A DNA stretch of 64,000 nt from Bettongia penicillata ogilbyi (Eukaryota > Chordata > Mammalia > Diprotodontia > Potoroidae), in the NCBI GenBank assembly GCA_023548195.1, contig JAJHZJ010000121.1:434001-498000 (forward strand), given 5' to 3'. The position numbers and the translations under genes were made by a program. Below, in pieces: positions 52,556-64,000 of this stretch. A model generated the notes under the pieces. It was not told the DNA's origin, made no database searches, and saw nothing but the letters and a program-made list of their open reading frames with translations. Position 1 is the first letter of the stretch, and every line of letters begins with the position of its first letter.

Positions 52556-53430
52556 TTAAATAAAGAAATGCAATGTAACGGCACTCCCCCCCCCACAAAG
52601 ATAAGGTTGATGATAAGTATATTTGATAGAAACTCTTTTCTTAAATTCTCACTGATAAATTCTTCATTGATTTTGAATGACTTCTGAAACCATTATTTCA
52701 CTACGTTTTTCCCTATTTGGCCAATGTGTTCCGAATTCTGCCTTGGCAGGGGCAATAAATTAAGCTCCTCATTCAGACCAGCCATATCAGGTTGGCACAG
52801 CATGTATGCATTAACCTACCTTTCTCTAAAAATTGTTTTTCCTTTTTGTTTTCCTGCATCTGAAGTTTAGAAATGACCACAGCAGAGTCTGGAGCCTAAT
52901 GTAATAAGAGGTCAAGCCTTTGCTTCTTCAGCTGGGGATTATAAATCCAACTAATAGCTGAGATTGATTATTCATTTGAGAGAGCAAACTACAAACCTAA
53001 GATGGATTGCCTAATTTGTAGCTCTATGGCATGTACTAAATTCTCAGACATAAAATAAATAATTCATGTAAATAAGTAAAAGGAGACACCCAAGAGCAGA
53101 ATTGTGCAGTTCTCTTTTTAGAGTAGGTGAAATAAATGACAAGTTTCATTAACAGCTGGCCTTAGACTGTCCTATAAAGGCATATTTAACTAGCAACTAC
53201 TTAATTGAGACTAGTGTGTAGATTAAGGAAATTCTGCTCTCAATCAATGCCTTGTTCTTTTCTTAATTAAATATCTTCATTTTCTCAAAAAGATCTCAGT
53301 ATCTATACTTTTCCTCCTTTCTACTCAAGTCCATTTGCTTGAAATGTAGGTACTCAATGCCCCCAGATAAGCAGAATAGAAGAGAAAAAGAAATTTTAGC
53401 AACTAATTGTTTTTCTTTTCTTTTCTGGAG
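52556..53430. other. Non-coding, no recognised feature
   Basis: AT-rich sequence with a C-run at 52586-52594. No gene or repeat was assigned. Confidence 0.4.
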
Positions 53431-53454
53431 CCAACAGGGTCTGGAGGACAAACA

Positions 53455-53565
53455 TGGAAAAAGTGTGAGTTCTGCCTCAGATTCTCCACTCACAGCTGGG
53501 TGACTGAACAAATCACTTAACATCTCAGTTTCCTCACTGGCAAGATGACAATTATACAATCACTG
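53455..53565 (+). repeat. MIR-type SINE fragment
   Basis: 'gtgtgagttctgcctcagat', 'agctgggtgactgaacaaat' and 'cttaacatctcagtttcctc'. Confidence 0.6.
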
Positions 53566-53569
53566 AGTA

Positions 53570-54040
53570 AGTAAACTGCTTAGAGTTTGAGCAGATGAAA
53601 GGTCATATAGAGCAAGAACCAGGGATACTAGAATGTAAAAGAAATCCCTTTCAGAGGCCAAGGAAGCATTCCACACCTTAGAAAGGGTTTGAGATTTGAA
53701 TTATTCAACTAAGTATGAAAAGGCAGAGATCCATTCAGTATCTTCATCCCCAGTCACTCTGTTGCATAAGACCAACAAGAATCTGGTGTGGTCACCATAA
53801 GTGAATGTGGAGTCCATCACTTAGACTTGTTTCCCTTAGTTCTGTCTCCCTGCTGGGTAGCAGACACTTCTCAGTCCTTAGGCAATATGTTCCCTGAATC
53901 TGCCTTTCATAGATTACCACTGCCAGATGTAGGTGTTGTCTCCTATCAAAATTTGTCTTCTTTTAAAAATCCTAATGGCAACTGGACTATATGCATAGCT
54001 AGCCAAAGGCAGTACAAGACCTCAGATGTGGGACAGTAAA
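53570..54040. other. Non-coding, no recognised feature
   Basis: An 83-codon frame (53788-54039) shows no recognisable motif. No repeat was assigned. Confidence 0.4.
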
Positions 54041-54041
54041 A

Positions 54042-54195
54042 AAGCATTTCTTAAGTGCTTATGAGATGTATGTGTCAGGCTACCTCAGTCAAGAGGTATT
54101 TATTGAATGATCATAAAGGCATGTTCAATTAAATCTAATATACATTTATTCAGTGCCTGCTTTATTTATGGCACAGCCAGAGATACAGACACAGT
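54042..54195 (-). mobile_element. L2 LINE 3' tips (reverse), two pieces
   Basis: 'aagcatttcttaagtgctta' and 'catttattcagtgcctgctt' are two reverse L2 terminal phrases, about 90 bases apart. Confidence 0.5.
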
Positions 54196-54211
54196 AGATA
54201 AAAAGCTAGTC

Positions 54212-54480
54212 TAAAAGTCAAGAAAACCCAGACACAGTGGATAGAATGTTGCACTTGCAGTTAGGAAGACCTGAGTTCAAATATGACCTCAGACACTTAC
54301 TGGCTGTGTGATGCTGGGCAAGTCAATCACTGTTTGCCTTAGTTTCCTCAAATGTAAAAGTTCTAACAATAGCACCTACCATCTAGGGTTGTTGCAAGGA
54401 ATAAAGAAGACATTATTTGCAAAGCACCCAGTACAGAGCTTAGCACGCAGTGGGTGCTATATAAATGCTTATTCCCTTCC
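54212..54480 (+). repeat. tRNA-derived SINE (MIR/THER1 type), complete
   Basis: 'acacagtggatagaatgttg', 'gacctgagttcaaatatgac', 'gtgtgatgctgggcaagtca', 'tgccttagtttcctcaaatg', 'tagggttgttgcaaggaata' and the end 'cagtgggtgctatataaatg', with a marsupial-type head and a MIR-type tail. Confidence 0.8.
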
Positions 54481-54514
54481 CCTTAATTCTATCATCATTA
54501 TCATCATTATTTCT

Positions 54515-54800
54515 GCACATGTTCAGTTAGCTTAGCACAGTGCCTGACACACAGTATGTGATTAATCAATTCTTATTGACTTCCTGTTGCATAATGTCTG
54601 TGTGCCCTGGGCAAGTCACTTAAACTTCTGGATAACAAGGCATCCCTGTAAAACCCTAAATTGTGGTGTAGGTACTGACCTACACTGGTAGAAGTCCCTC
54701 GCTGGGAACTCATCCCATTTTAAAAAAAAAGTGCTTTGAACTAGGCTAGGTGTTGGCACTTAACACAGTGCCTGGCAAATCGTAAGAGCTTAATAAATGC
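54515..54800 (+). repeat. Fragmented L2 tip and SINE pieces
   Basis: An L2 tip ('tagcacagtgcctgacacac') is followed by a SINE core ('tgccctgggcaagtcactta'), an 'aaaaaaaa' run at 54721-54729, then another L2-like tip ('cttaacacagtgcctggcaa', 'agagcttaataaatgctcac'). Confidence 0.55.
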
Positions 54801-55080
54801 TCACTTGCTAGGAATATAAAGATGAAAGAAGACAGGATTCTTGACCTCACAATCTTATAAAGTGATAGGGGCCACAAAAATGATTATAAACAATTAAGAA
54901 TGTGAAAGCAGCATGTGAGAGATTAAATGGAGAAAGATAAAGATTAGGGAGAAAGGATATCAGGAAGGACTTACTAGCTGGAGGTGTCTGGAAAGAATAT
55001 GAGGAAGAGATAGCACCTAAACTGAGTTTTAAGGGACTGGAGAAAGATTTTAACAGAGATGTGCAGAGGTAAAAATATTC
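54801..55080 (-). mobile_element. L2 3' UTR-like fragment (reverse)
   Basis: 'gattcttgacctcacaatct', 'aaggacttactagctggagg' and 'cctaaactgagttttaaggg' follow the reverse L2 3' UTR order. Diverged. Confidence 0.45.
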
Positions 55081-56700
55081 TTATATTATTCTTATATTTC
55101 TATTATAGGTGAAAGGACAAAAGAGGATAATTTTCAGATTTTATTGAGAGTGTACCAATGACTTGTCCCAGCTCTGGCACCTGCTAATATGAAAGACACG
55201 ATATTTTTACCCTGACCTGACTGATCCATTCAGTTCCCAATCTTCTTAAAAAAAAATACACTCTATACATTTTGTCTTGGCACAATACGTACTTCCCAAC
55301 AGACACTCAAACCCCTTTTCAAAGCACAACAACAAAGCCCAAGAAAAGAGTTTGATTAATCAACAGACAGAAAGGATGTGTCCCTTAACCTTGGCAATAC
55401 ATTACTAACATCAACTGCTATAATTTATTATAATTTTGTTGCCTTCATTTATGTGGTTGTAGTAATTACATGTATATTCTACTTTTGGCTCCACTTTGAT
55501 CAGTCGGCATCATTTCATATACATTTTCCCAAAGAACAGAACTAGGAACAGTGGGCCATTGTCTGGAGCATTAATGGTACCTGTTGACAATAGGCTTCCC
55601 TTTATAACAATACTGTACTGGTCAAGAAGGGGAGAAAGGAAGTGGGGGTGTCTGACAGCTACCTCAGCTCTCCCTAGGACTCCCTCACAACATTGGTGTG
55701 AGTTGAAGAACAGAAAAACTGACCTGCTGAGCCTGAAAAATGTCTTTGAGGCTCTTTCAAATAATCAATCAAACATCACAGCCCCAAGGCTGTGTCCAGA
55801 ATACATGTTTGCCAGACCTATAAAGACCTATTTTGTAACTTAGTGGTCAGAAAGAGGCAAGGGTGTTCCCTTACTTTAATAACATTTTCTTACACATTTG
55901 TTCACAACAGAATCAGACACTGTTAAAATACCAACAGAAAGAGAAAATGGTGTCGTCAGTCTGGGCATGGCTCCTACCTTCATCCTCATCAGTCCCTGCC
56001 GAGCTTAGACCTGCTTGATTCAGGCTACCATTGAAGGACAGTCTCAAAATGAACGAAGCCTGAGAGGTAAGGGTAAGAGGAAGAAAAAAACACAATCTTT
56101 TGTGAGAAGATAAGTTGAGGAAAATAGGCAACTCTGACAACCATCTGGGGAAACATGCAATCAGAGGACATAGTTAAGCTATCGATAATAGCTCACACTT
56201 ATACAGTGCTTGAAGGTTTGCAAAGTGCCTTATGTGTTCCAAGTACCACAGTTTTTAACACCACATAGAGACCTTACTCAAAGACCACTGCATTAGAGAA
56301 GCAGGAATATCATGGCTCACTGACAAGATTCCAAGGTATGGGCAGGATACCGTCATACATCTGTGTCCCATATGCCCGTCTCCGAGAGCTGAGAGGGTGG
56401 GAATTGTATCAGTGCACTTGGTGGTGCAGTATTATATACGGGGGATGTTTTTAGTAGGTACTATTTGATTCTAATGCTCTATATTCATTCCTCAAGAACA
56501 AATATCTATCATTAATCAAAAGATTAAAAGCTCCAGTCACTTCTGTCATCAGTTTTTAAAGTTTGGAGATTGTTTTCAAGTCTGAAATCTTTTAGGTTAT
56601 GTTTCCTCCTCCCCCACCTTCCCAGGGAAGAAATTGCTATTATGTGAGAAGTTTTAAAATTCTGACTTCTGTCACTGGCTTGCTATGAAGTCGTGAGTAA
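55081..56700. other. Non-coding, no recognised gene
   Basis: The 115-codon frame at 55496-55843 has no recognisable domain. A short MIR/L2-like 'cacttatacagtgcttgaag' phrase at about 56198 is the only repeat-like element I place here. Confidence 0.4.
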
Positions 56701-56717
56701 ATAAAATTAATCCTCTA

Positions 56718-56878
56718 CTCCAAGGGTCCTTAATCTTTTTTGTGTCATGGATGCCTTTGGTAGTCTAGTGAAGGCTACAGACTCCTCCGAATAATGTTTT
56801 AGATGCATTTAAAAAACACACAGTATTATAAGGGAAACCAAAAATTAGTGAAAATAAATGTGTGTTTTTTTCCCGTCA
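56718..56878 (+). repeat. Ancient interspersed repeat, family unresolved
   Basis: 'gtgtcatggatgcctttggt', 'agtctagtgaaggctacaga' and 'ctcctccgaataatgtttta' read like a mammal-wide MER-type repeat, but I cannot name the family with confidence. Confidence 0.35.
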
Positions 56879-56989
56879 TAGGTCATGGAAAACTACTCTT
56901 CATGGTTCCATGGATCTCAGGACAAGAACCCTTTCTCTGACCTCACTGGTGCCCAATCACCTATGTATAACAAAGGGAATAGCTATGGT

Positions 56990-57170
56990 AGCGTAAATTT
57001 GGGGGATAGGGAATCTTACAGTTATCTGGTCCAACCTCCTCATTTTACAGATGAGAAAACTGAAACTCAAAGGTTAAATGTTTTACCCAAGTTCACAATG
57101 TGGTAAAGAAGGCATGATTTGAACCTCAGCTCCAGAAATTTTTCCTTTATGCCTAGGATAAACCATGGAG
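56990..57170 (-). repeat. MIR-type SINE with CR1-like end
   Basis: 'cagttatctggtccaacctc', 'ctcattttacagatgagaaa', 'actgaaactcaaaggttaaa' and 'tgatttgaacctcagctcca'. Confidence 0.65.
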
Positions 57171-57174
57171 CAAA

Positions 57175-59075
57175 GATTCCCAACCTGGCATATGATTAGC
57201 TCTATAGGCTTGTCAAAGGAGTATGGTAAATATTTGCTAAATAATTACATTTTTCTGTGGAAATATTCCAAAAATGGTAGTGGTAGTGAAAGAAATCTTC
57301 ATGATGTAAACATGTTACATAAAAAATAAGGTTCTTTGTGAAAAATTCATCTAGTACGTTTATATGCATATTGATGGTAAACTCTAGAATTTACTTTCAT
57401 ATTTCATGTTGAATAGAGAGTATAAAGATTTTACTAAAAGCTCTGAGGTACTGAGACCAAGAAAGGCCGAGAATCTTGCTTTTGAGCAGTTATGCTTATA
57501 TCTCTCACCAAGGGACCATCATTATTGATTATTTACTAATTAACCTCTTCTGGCTTACTTCTACCCTAAAGATTGTATTAAGATTAAATTCTTTCTTCAT
57601 ACTTATTTTGAACTTGTGTTTTCTCTGACTGAAACTGTGACATAGTTTAGTCTATGACACAATTAGAAATATAATATTCAGGGAATAACAAGATTAAGGT
57701 TGAGTAGGGATCTTTGGAATTTCTTAATTAATCTCCTGAGGTCTATGGATTCTTCAGCATACTGTTCAAATTGCCTTTTGACAGAAGGCCCCCTTTAACT
57801 ATAGATAACAAAGAATGCATATGCTCAGACTAGCCTTTATGGCCCCTTTCCTGGAGAAGCAGAGAAATGGCATTCTATCTATGGGTTTGATAAAAAGAGC
57901 CAGAACCACACCTCACCTCCCAAACCCCAACCAAAAAAAAAAAAAAATGCCAATGTTATCAAGACAGTATCACTGTGGAAATTTTTTTTATTTTTTTAAA
58001 TTTTATTTTATAATGATGGAAATTGTATGAAGCAACTCCAAAAAATTATTAACTTCAGAAACTTTTAAAGACAATTCATTGCCTTAAAAAGCTAGCTTTG
58101 GTCTCAACAGCCAGTCACAACAATGAATACAAATTTGGGCACCATATTGCTTGTATCATGGTTTTTCCAAGATGGGACATAAAAACCAGTTTCTGCTAAT
58201 GGGGTTAATAGGCTCCTTTTTACTCAACTACTAGCAGCATATTTTGTGTATTTAACAAGATATGGAGAGTCCTAGGTCTCACTAGCTAAGAGCCAGTAAT
58301 TGAATCTACTCAAGAATGACTGATGAATCACATAAAAATTAAAGTGTACAAAAAGTGATATATTATCATGAGAATTCTTATAACTTGTCCTAAGTGCTGA
58401 GCTCTCCCTGGTTTGTCTAACTCATAGGGCTATTATGAAGATCCAAGGAAATATGTGAAATGGTTTTTGAAAAGTACAAAATACTATGCCAATGTCTGAT
58501 CATTCCTTATATAAATTCTGTATGTATACATTTCTCAGCATGGCTCTAAAATGGAATCTACTTCATCTTCAAAAAGGGAAATCTTATTTCCCTCAAATCA
58601 CAGAGTAATCTACTTGCTTGGGCATTTTCCCAAAATTTCACCCAGCTTTAAAAAAAAAAACAAAACAACACATTAAGGAAAGAACCAGATTTTCCCCATA
58701 TCTTGTGAAAGAAAGAAGCAGCATTCAGATGTGATTCTACTACTGATTCTTGAAATAATCTCTTCCATATTGTTGGAAAAAAATAACAGCCACAAGTCAC
58801 TTTATGGTTTTGGTAGTATTTATCCATCGATTGCCATCTTTGATTCAATAGGAATTGTCTATAGATCAAATTGTACCACTTTGCTATAAGTCCTAGGCTA
58901 TTAATGCTTCCTTAGAAACTGTGGAACACAGGTTTCGGACAAATGACTAATTAAGGAAGATTTGCTCTGTAGACACTGTCCAATGTTGAGTAAACGTCTA
59001 CTAGCTTGCTTTCTCCATCAGTGTTCCATACTTTGCTTTCCTTCTGCAGATGCCAATTTTAACCATGCTTGTCTG
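57175..59075. other. Non-coding, no recognised feature
   Basis: AT-rich with poly-A (57932-57946) and poly-T (57981-57998) runs. No assignable gene. At 58388-58500 there is a MIR-like end ('tcatagggctattatgaaga'). Confidence 0.4.
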
Positions 59076-59084
59076 ACACAATCA

Positions 59085-59270
59085 TGGTATTTTTAAGACA
59101 GAGGGAAGCTTAGAGATGATTTTAAAGATAAAAAAACTGAGATCCTGAATGGTAAATCACCATATTTAGGGTCCCACAACTAGTAAGTGACAAGGCTGGG
59201 ATTCAAACACAGATCTTCTGACTCCAAGTCTTCTGCTTGCATCCCTATTAGCTGAGTACTGACCTCACTG
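59085..59270 (-). repeat. MIR-type SINE
   Basis: 'gagggaagcttagagatgat', 'taaaaaaactgagatcctga', 'agggtcccacaactagtaag' and a head 'ggattcaaacacagatcttc'. Confidence 0.6.
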
Positions 59271-59867
59271 TCAAGAAAAGAAAAAAAAAGACTCCTTGGA
59301 GGCCAAGAAAAGTATAGTGGGAGGCAACGTTAAAAGTTCCTAGAGGTTTTCCTGGAATATTCTTGGCTGTCAGAGCTGTTAGAACCTGCTAGAGTAAGGT
59401 ACAGGTAGATTACATTAGAATTCTCCTTCTGTCCTCTGCCCTCTCCCCACCCTGCAATTTATTAGTGGTATTTAAGGGAGTAACATGGAGAGAACAGAGG
59501 TGGAGTATAGCACTGATCAATCTGGTTCCCATGAGCAAATGAAGAGACTGGATGGTCAGCTGTCTTTATCCAATAGTGAGGCTGAGGTGGCAGGATTCCC
59601 TTGTTTTAAACCTGCATATAACCATTGTGATGTGGGATATCTGTATGGATCCAGGATATTGTGATAAGACTCTGCTTCAGAGTCTTAAAACAGCTTATAC
59701 CAGAACAAGGAGCACTGAGAGACTGTGAAACTATATTTCATGTGTAATCTGGAGGTCCCTGTATGGTTTTTTCCACTGAATTTGCTGTCTTGCTTCCTTC
59801 CAAAGAGCAAAATACCCTGAAATGAACATCAGAATGGTGATACTTTCTATTCCGAAGTACTCCTGAG

Positions 59868-60062
59868 ATGAAGCATGGTAGAGTGGATAGAGCTGTCTTT
59901 GGAGTCAAGAAGTTCTAGTTTCATGTCTCACTTATAACACACAAATTCTGGGGCATTGGGAAAGTCATTTCACCTCTCTCTGCCCCCAGGAAGCTAAGAC
60001 TATAAACTGTAGAGCAGGTACAAGGAGTTTCTCACCATTGCTCCGTTGATTCTAAAACTTAC
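59868..60062 (+). repeat. tRNA-derived SINE (MIR/THER1 type)
   Basis: 'gaagcatggtagagtggata', 'gagctgtctttggagtcaag', 'gggaaagtcatttcacctct' and 'ctaagactataaactgtaga'. Confidence 0.7.
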
Positions 60063-60254
60063 TATCCAAATGGTGGTAAAAATGCTCAAGCTTTTCAGGA
60101 TATGGGCATAATGATTGGTGAGAGGAAAATTAGAGCTTTATTTTAAAGACAGATTTTCTTTCTTTTATAATGATAATTATCTCTTACAAATGAGCATTAG
60201 GTAATTGATACAAATTGAGTTACCCCAAGAAGCACTAGAGATTTGAAAAACAGA

Positions 60255-61245
60255 AATGTGGATAAGCAGAATAGATTAGATAAGTAAGAACTAAAAGCAA
60301 TAAATGAGATCCCAATATTCAACAACTTCAACAACAAAAACTACAGTGGTAAGAATTCCCTATTTATTTAGAATGGTAGGGGAAGGGGTGGGGGAGCGAG
60401 TCATTTGGCAGAAAATAGGTTTAAACCAGGACTTCATATTTTAGCCCACAAAAAGCTCCAAATAGATAATCAAGTTACATGTAAAAATTTAGAGGAGAAT
60501 GGAAAATTAATCCTTTCACAACTATGGGTAAAGTGAAAATTCATAACAAAATAATGGCAAAGAAGATCGCAAAAGATAACACTGACAATTTCATTTACAT
60601 AAAATTAAGACACTTTTGCACAAACAAAATCAATGCAACTAGAATAAGAAAAGTACTTATCTAGCTTCTTAGAAGCTATTCACATCAAAAGTATCTAATA
60701 GGAATAGAGACAAACATAACAGCACAATAGCAAGAGTTTTCCCAATACATAATTGTCAAAGCCATAAATGCAAACCATTGACAAACACCTAAAAAAAAGT
60801 ACCAAGTCACTAAAAATAAAGGAAATGCAAATAAAAAAAAAGTACTGAGGTTTCATTCTATTCTCCCAAAATTGTTAAGGATGACAAAATAGAAAAATAA
60901 ACCATATTTGATGGGCTACTATAGCAGCAAGCACTATGGGAAGACATGCTTAATAACACATTTTTGGCAAAAGTATGAAATAGTTCTACTTTGCTGAAAA
61001 ATAATTTGGAAGTATATGTAAAAAGTTACTAAGCTGCTCATATCCTTTAATCCAGTGATTCCATTACTAAAAATACATCCCAAGATAGTCAACCACAGAA
61101 AATAAGTTTCTATATAAACCAAAATATTCATAGCAACACTTTTGAAGTAACAAAAATTGAGAACAAAATAGGTACTCATTGATTGGGATATCACTGAAAA
61201 AATTATACATTTAAATGTAAAGGAATATTATAGCCATAAGAAATG
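60255..61245 (+). mobile_element. Old L1, C-terminal ORF2 fragment
   Basis: Forward L1: 'gtaagaattccctatttatt', 'ataatcaagttacatgtaaa', 'aagacacttttgcacaaaca', 'aaatcaatgcaactagaata', 'aatttggaagtatatgtaaa', 'aatccagtgattccattact' and 'gatatcactgaaaaaattat', parallel to 30.8-32.0 kb of L1 copy 1 and to 63.1-63.9 kb. Truncated at both ends and heavily mutated. Confidence 0.75.
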
Positions 61246-61249
61246 ACCA

Positions 61250-62005
61250 ATGTGGGGAAGTCGGAGATATTTGCAGGGAAAAGTCCTAAGAGGAAGGTCT
61301 AAGAGAACTGTGCAATTTTCACATATTTTGAATTTTAAGTTCATTCAGAAGAGAAAAAGAACATTCCAAAACCCAAAGATTTTGGTGGAAAATTGTTTCA
61401 GCTTGAATATCTGGAGGAACAACTCTAATTCTCTGCTTCACTTTGACTATCTACCCTTAGCCATGGGCAGAAATCTATGTATTGCATTTTTATTATGAAG
61501 CCTTCATCAGGTAGGTAAATGTTTCTTAATATTTGCATAGAAAGAACAAATTATAGTCTCTAGAGAAGTAGATCTAGAACCTTAAGGTAAGACCATAATT
61601 CATCAGTACTAGTGATGACTTTCTCAAGTATTAGAGAGAGCAAGAGATTGAAGTCTAAAAGATGCCTGGAAAATAATGACTAACACTGGAAGAGAGCCAG
61701 GAATATGCTGTCAATTTCCAGTGAAATCTCACAGAGGCTGAAAAGAAAAAAGTCATCCAATTAAAAAAAAATTTTTTAGCAAACTGGCTGATTGAATTAA
61801 GATGCACAGAAGGAAAAAAAATCCTTTTCACAGCAGGGAATACGCAAATATAAAAAGAAAAACCTAAGGTATTCACTGTGACCTTGGGAAAGAATTTTTC
61901 TATTGTTTTTTAACAGTATTATAATACATTTATATAAGTCTGTTTTATAAATCTTTTTCCTTCAGTCTATAAGGGTAGGTAGTACAAATATTATTTCCAT
62001 TATAT
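61250..62005. other. Non-coding, no recognised feature
   Basis: Small frames on both strands with no recognisable motif. No repeat was assigned. Confidence 0.4.
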
Positions 62006-62007
62006 AT

Positions 62008-62240
62008 AACACTTCACATTCACATAGCAGCCTTAATAGACAAAGCTCTTTCATGTGCATTATTTGTTTGTATGCTTAAAGTAACTCCCTAAGACAGGCA
62101 GGGTAAGTATTCTTATAATGCTATTACAAATAATGAAATTGAGGTTCAGATATATCAAGTGTCTTAATTAGCGTCACACAGTTATTACAGGTTGAAACTA
62201 AGATTCAAACCCAGATCTTCTACCTCCAAGTCTTGTGCTC
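62008..62240 (-). repeat. MIR-type SINE
   Basis: 'cttcacattcacatagcagc', 'tctttcatgtgcattatttg', 'taatgaaattgaggttcaga', 'agcgtcacacagttattaca' and a head 'attcaaacccagatcttcta'. Confidence 0.65.
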
Positions 62241-62509
62241 TTTCCAAAACATCTGATATCCTGTAATTTCCAGCTTCTGGACATGATATTTCATGCTATA
62301 CTTATTTTTCATATAAACAGAAAAGACTATTACTCCTGTGTTGTTGTATTGTCTCTCTCCAATAGTGGACAATCGTATTTTTTATCTTCTTTTGAATACA
62401 CCTGGCATTATGTACACCTTAATTATGCCATGCAATATTCCATCCAGCCTTCTTAAAATATCTATACATTTATATTATTCTCTAATAGTAATAACTTAGA
62501 AATGTGTAC

Positions 62510-62690
62510 TTTTACTATTGCAAATGGTTTTGATACATGATTATGTCTGATCCTTGTCACAGCCTTGTGAAGTGGATAATTCAAAAATAAAATCCTTACT
62601 TTAAAGGTAAAGAAAATAAGGTTCAGAAAGGTAAATTGCATTGTCTGAGGTCACATTGCTAGCAAGTGATATTTGGGAATACATGTAATA
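62510..62690 (-). repeat. MIR-type SINE
   Basis: 'gtcacagccttgtgaagtgg', 'aagaaaataaggttcagaaa' and 'ttgtctgaggtcacattgct'. Confidence 0.6.
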
Positions 62691-62851
62691 AGGAGGACAT
62701 GCAAAGTGTTTGTTTCTTTGCCTTTTTCTTCCTCCTGGAACCAAGTGCAGGTACATCTTCTTTTTAATAGGTGTCTAGAAGAAGGACTAGTTAGTCCTGG
62801 TACATTGATCTCTAGTAAAAAAGAATTCACATTTTGGAGCAATTAAACCTC

Positions 62852-63118
62852 AAAGAATCACAGAATGTTGAAAGGGACCTCAGAGACTACCTAGTTCTGT
62901 CCAGACTTGAATAAGGATTCCCTTATACAACATATCCTAGGAATTGTTATCTAACCTCTGGTTGAAGGCCCAGTGAAGAACAGCCTATTATCCCTTGAGG
63001 CAATCAGTTCCACCACTCAGTTCTGGTTGTTAGGAAGTTTATCCTCATATTGAATCCAAATTTGCCTCTTTGCAACTCTCACTAATTGCTCCCAGTTCTA
63101 CCTCCTTGGGGTCATGAA
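62852..63118 (-). mobile_element. CR1/L3-clade LINE 3' end (reverse)
   Basis: 'gaatcacagaatgttgaaag', 'ggacctcagagactacctag', 'gaggcaatcagttccaccac', 'ctggttgttaggaagtttat', 'aatttgcctctttgcaactc' and 'ttgctcccagttctacctcc'. It is the best-preserved 3' end of this family in the window. Confidence 0.75.
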
Positions 63119-64000
63119 GAATAAGATGTAATGGACAATGTTGATTTTCTAAAATCAAAAGGTTTTGTACAAGCAAGATCAATTAAATTAAAATTAGAAG
63201 ATAAATAGTCAACTAGGAAAACAATATTGGCAATAAACTTTTCTGATAAAGATATTGTATCCAAGATACGAAGGGAATAAATTCAAAGATACAAGAGCAA
63301 GAGTCATTCCCCAATTGATAAATGGTCAAAAGATATTGGTAGTCAACTCTCTAAAGAAGGAATGCAAGCTATCAAAACTATATGAAAAGATAATCCAAAT
63401 CTAAGACAAATAAAACAACTTGAGGCTCTATCTTAAAACCATCAGATTGATAAAGATAATTTTTAAAAAGGAAAATAACAATGGTAGGAGTTGAATAAGC
63501 AAGCATATTAATATGCTATTTGTGGAACTGTGAATTGGTACAACCATTTGGTCCAAGCAATTTGGAACTATATCTAAAAAGTCACTAAACTCTTCACAAC
63601 CTTTGACTCAGTGATACCACTACTAGGCTGATACCCAAAAAAGATTAGCGAAAAAGAGAAAGGCTCCATATGCATGAAATGATTTATAGCACTATAGCAT
63701 GTCTTGAAACAAAAGGAGTGATCATTGGGCAAGGATGGCTGAGCAACCTATTGCTTGTTAATGTAATGGGATATTACTGTACGATAAAAAATAATTAACG
63801 GTTTAAACATTCATAGAAACCTGGGAAATCTTGTATGAATTGATTCAGTGTGAAATAAGTAGAACTAGGAAAGCAAATTATACCATTATTGTAATGGTAA
63901 AAGAAAACAACTATAAAAGACATACAAGGAATAGTCACAACTGCGGAAGACTGATGATGAAGACACCTCTCACTTCTTGACAGAGAGGTGATGAGCTAGA
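63119..64000 (+). mobile_element. Old L1, C-terminal ORF2, running off the window
   Basis: 'gttttgtacaagcaagatca', 'gataaagatattgtatccaa', 'aagagtcattccccaattga', 'taaatggtcaaaagatattg', 'ctgtgaattggtacaaccat', 'caatttggaactatatctaa', 'tttgactcagtgataccact' and 'tgattcagtgtgaaataagt' are collinear with L1 copy 1 at 31.1-32.1 kb. The 3' end lies beyond the window. It contains the uninterrupted counterpart of the LTR insertion site in copy 1. No usable frame. Confidence 0.8.

Noticed and set aside
55496..55843. 115-codon forward open frame
   Set aside because: No motif or homolog recognised and no exon signals. It could only be revived by a database hit.
1..64000. A previously undescribed functional system or intact gene cluster
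   Set aside because: No intact host or element gene is visible. Coding-like content is fragmented retrotransposon protein, so a new functional system cannot be supported from the sequence.

Overview
The window looks like intergenic or intronic DNA from a marsupial. It is AT-rich and CpG-poor, and most of it is retrotransposon sequence of marsupial type: tRNA-headed SINEs with RTE/BovB-like tails, L1 copies with marsupial-type 5' and 3' ends, ORF1-only 'half-L1' (HAL1-like) elements, and much older L2, MIR/THER1 and CR1/L3 layers. Species was not resolved; the abundance of the HAL1-like family fits an opossum, but Australian marsupials carry related families. Family names come from memory of consensus features, not from a database search. 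I found no intact protein-coding host gene, no tRNA gene, no CRISPR array and nothing prokaryotic.

Layout. 1-10 kb: ancient CR1/L3 and MIR debris, including a 2.4 kb CR1/L3-like stretch at 4.7-7.1 kb. 10.1-12.7 kb: an AT-rich block with almost no recognisable repeats and two weak splice-bounded open frames. 13.56-13.76 kb: a probable 7SL RNA-derived retrocopy. 14-24.8 kb: SINEs, MIR, L2 3' ends, a solo LTR (21.8-22.3 kb) and RTE-type sequence. 24.9-38.3 kb: a nested pile. Old reverse-strand L2 was invaded by a SINE and by two L1 copies. The first L1 was then split by a HAL1-like element (26.07-28.88 kb, 15-bp target duplication) and by a reverse solo LTR (31.3-31.8 kb, 5-bp target duplication). 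The second L1 (32.8-36.5 kb) has its own target duplication, two internal deletions and a large compound microsatellite at one deletion junction. 39.1-40.9 kb: a second, reverse HAL1-like element with most of ORF1 deleted. 41.2-42.2 kb: another LTR and a 67-bp palindromic mariner-like MITE. 43.6-49 kb: L2 in both orientations plus a third, very diverged ORF1-only remnant at 46.6-47.5 kb. 49.7-64 kb: CR1/L3, SINE, MIR and two old L1 3' portions, the last running off the window.

How the parts relate. All the coding-like material is retrotransposon protein: L1/HAL1 ORF1 (RNA-binding chaperone), and L1 ORF2 endonuclease and reverse transcriptase. All of it is broken by stops, frameshifts or lost catalytic residues. 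SINE tails match RTE-type LINEs, the likely source of their replication machinery. The main points of interest are the recurrent ORF1-without-ORF2 architecture, the 7SL-like retrocopy, the palindromic MITE and the microsatellite-filled L1 deletion. I do not see a previously undescribed functional system.
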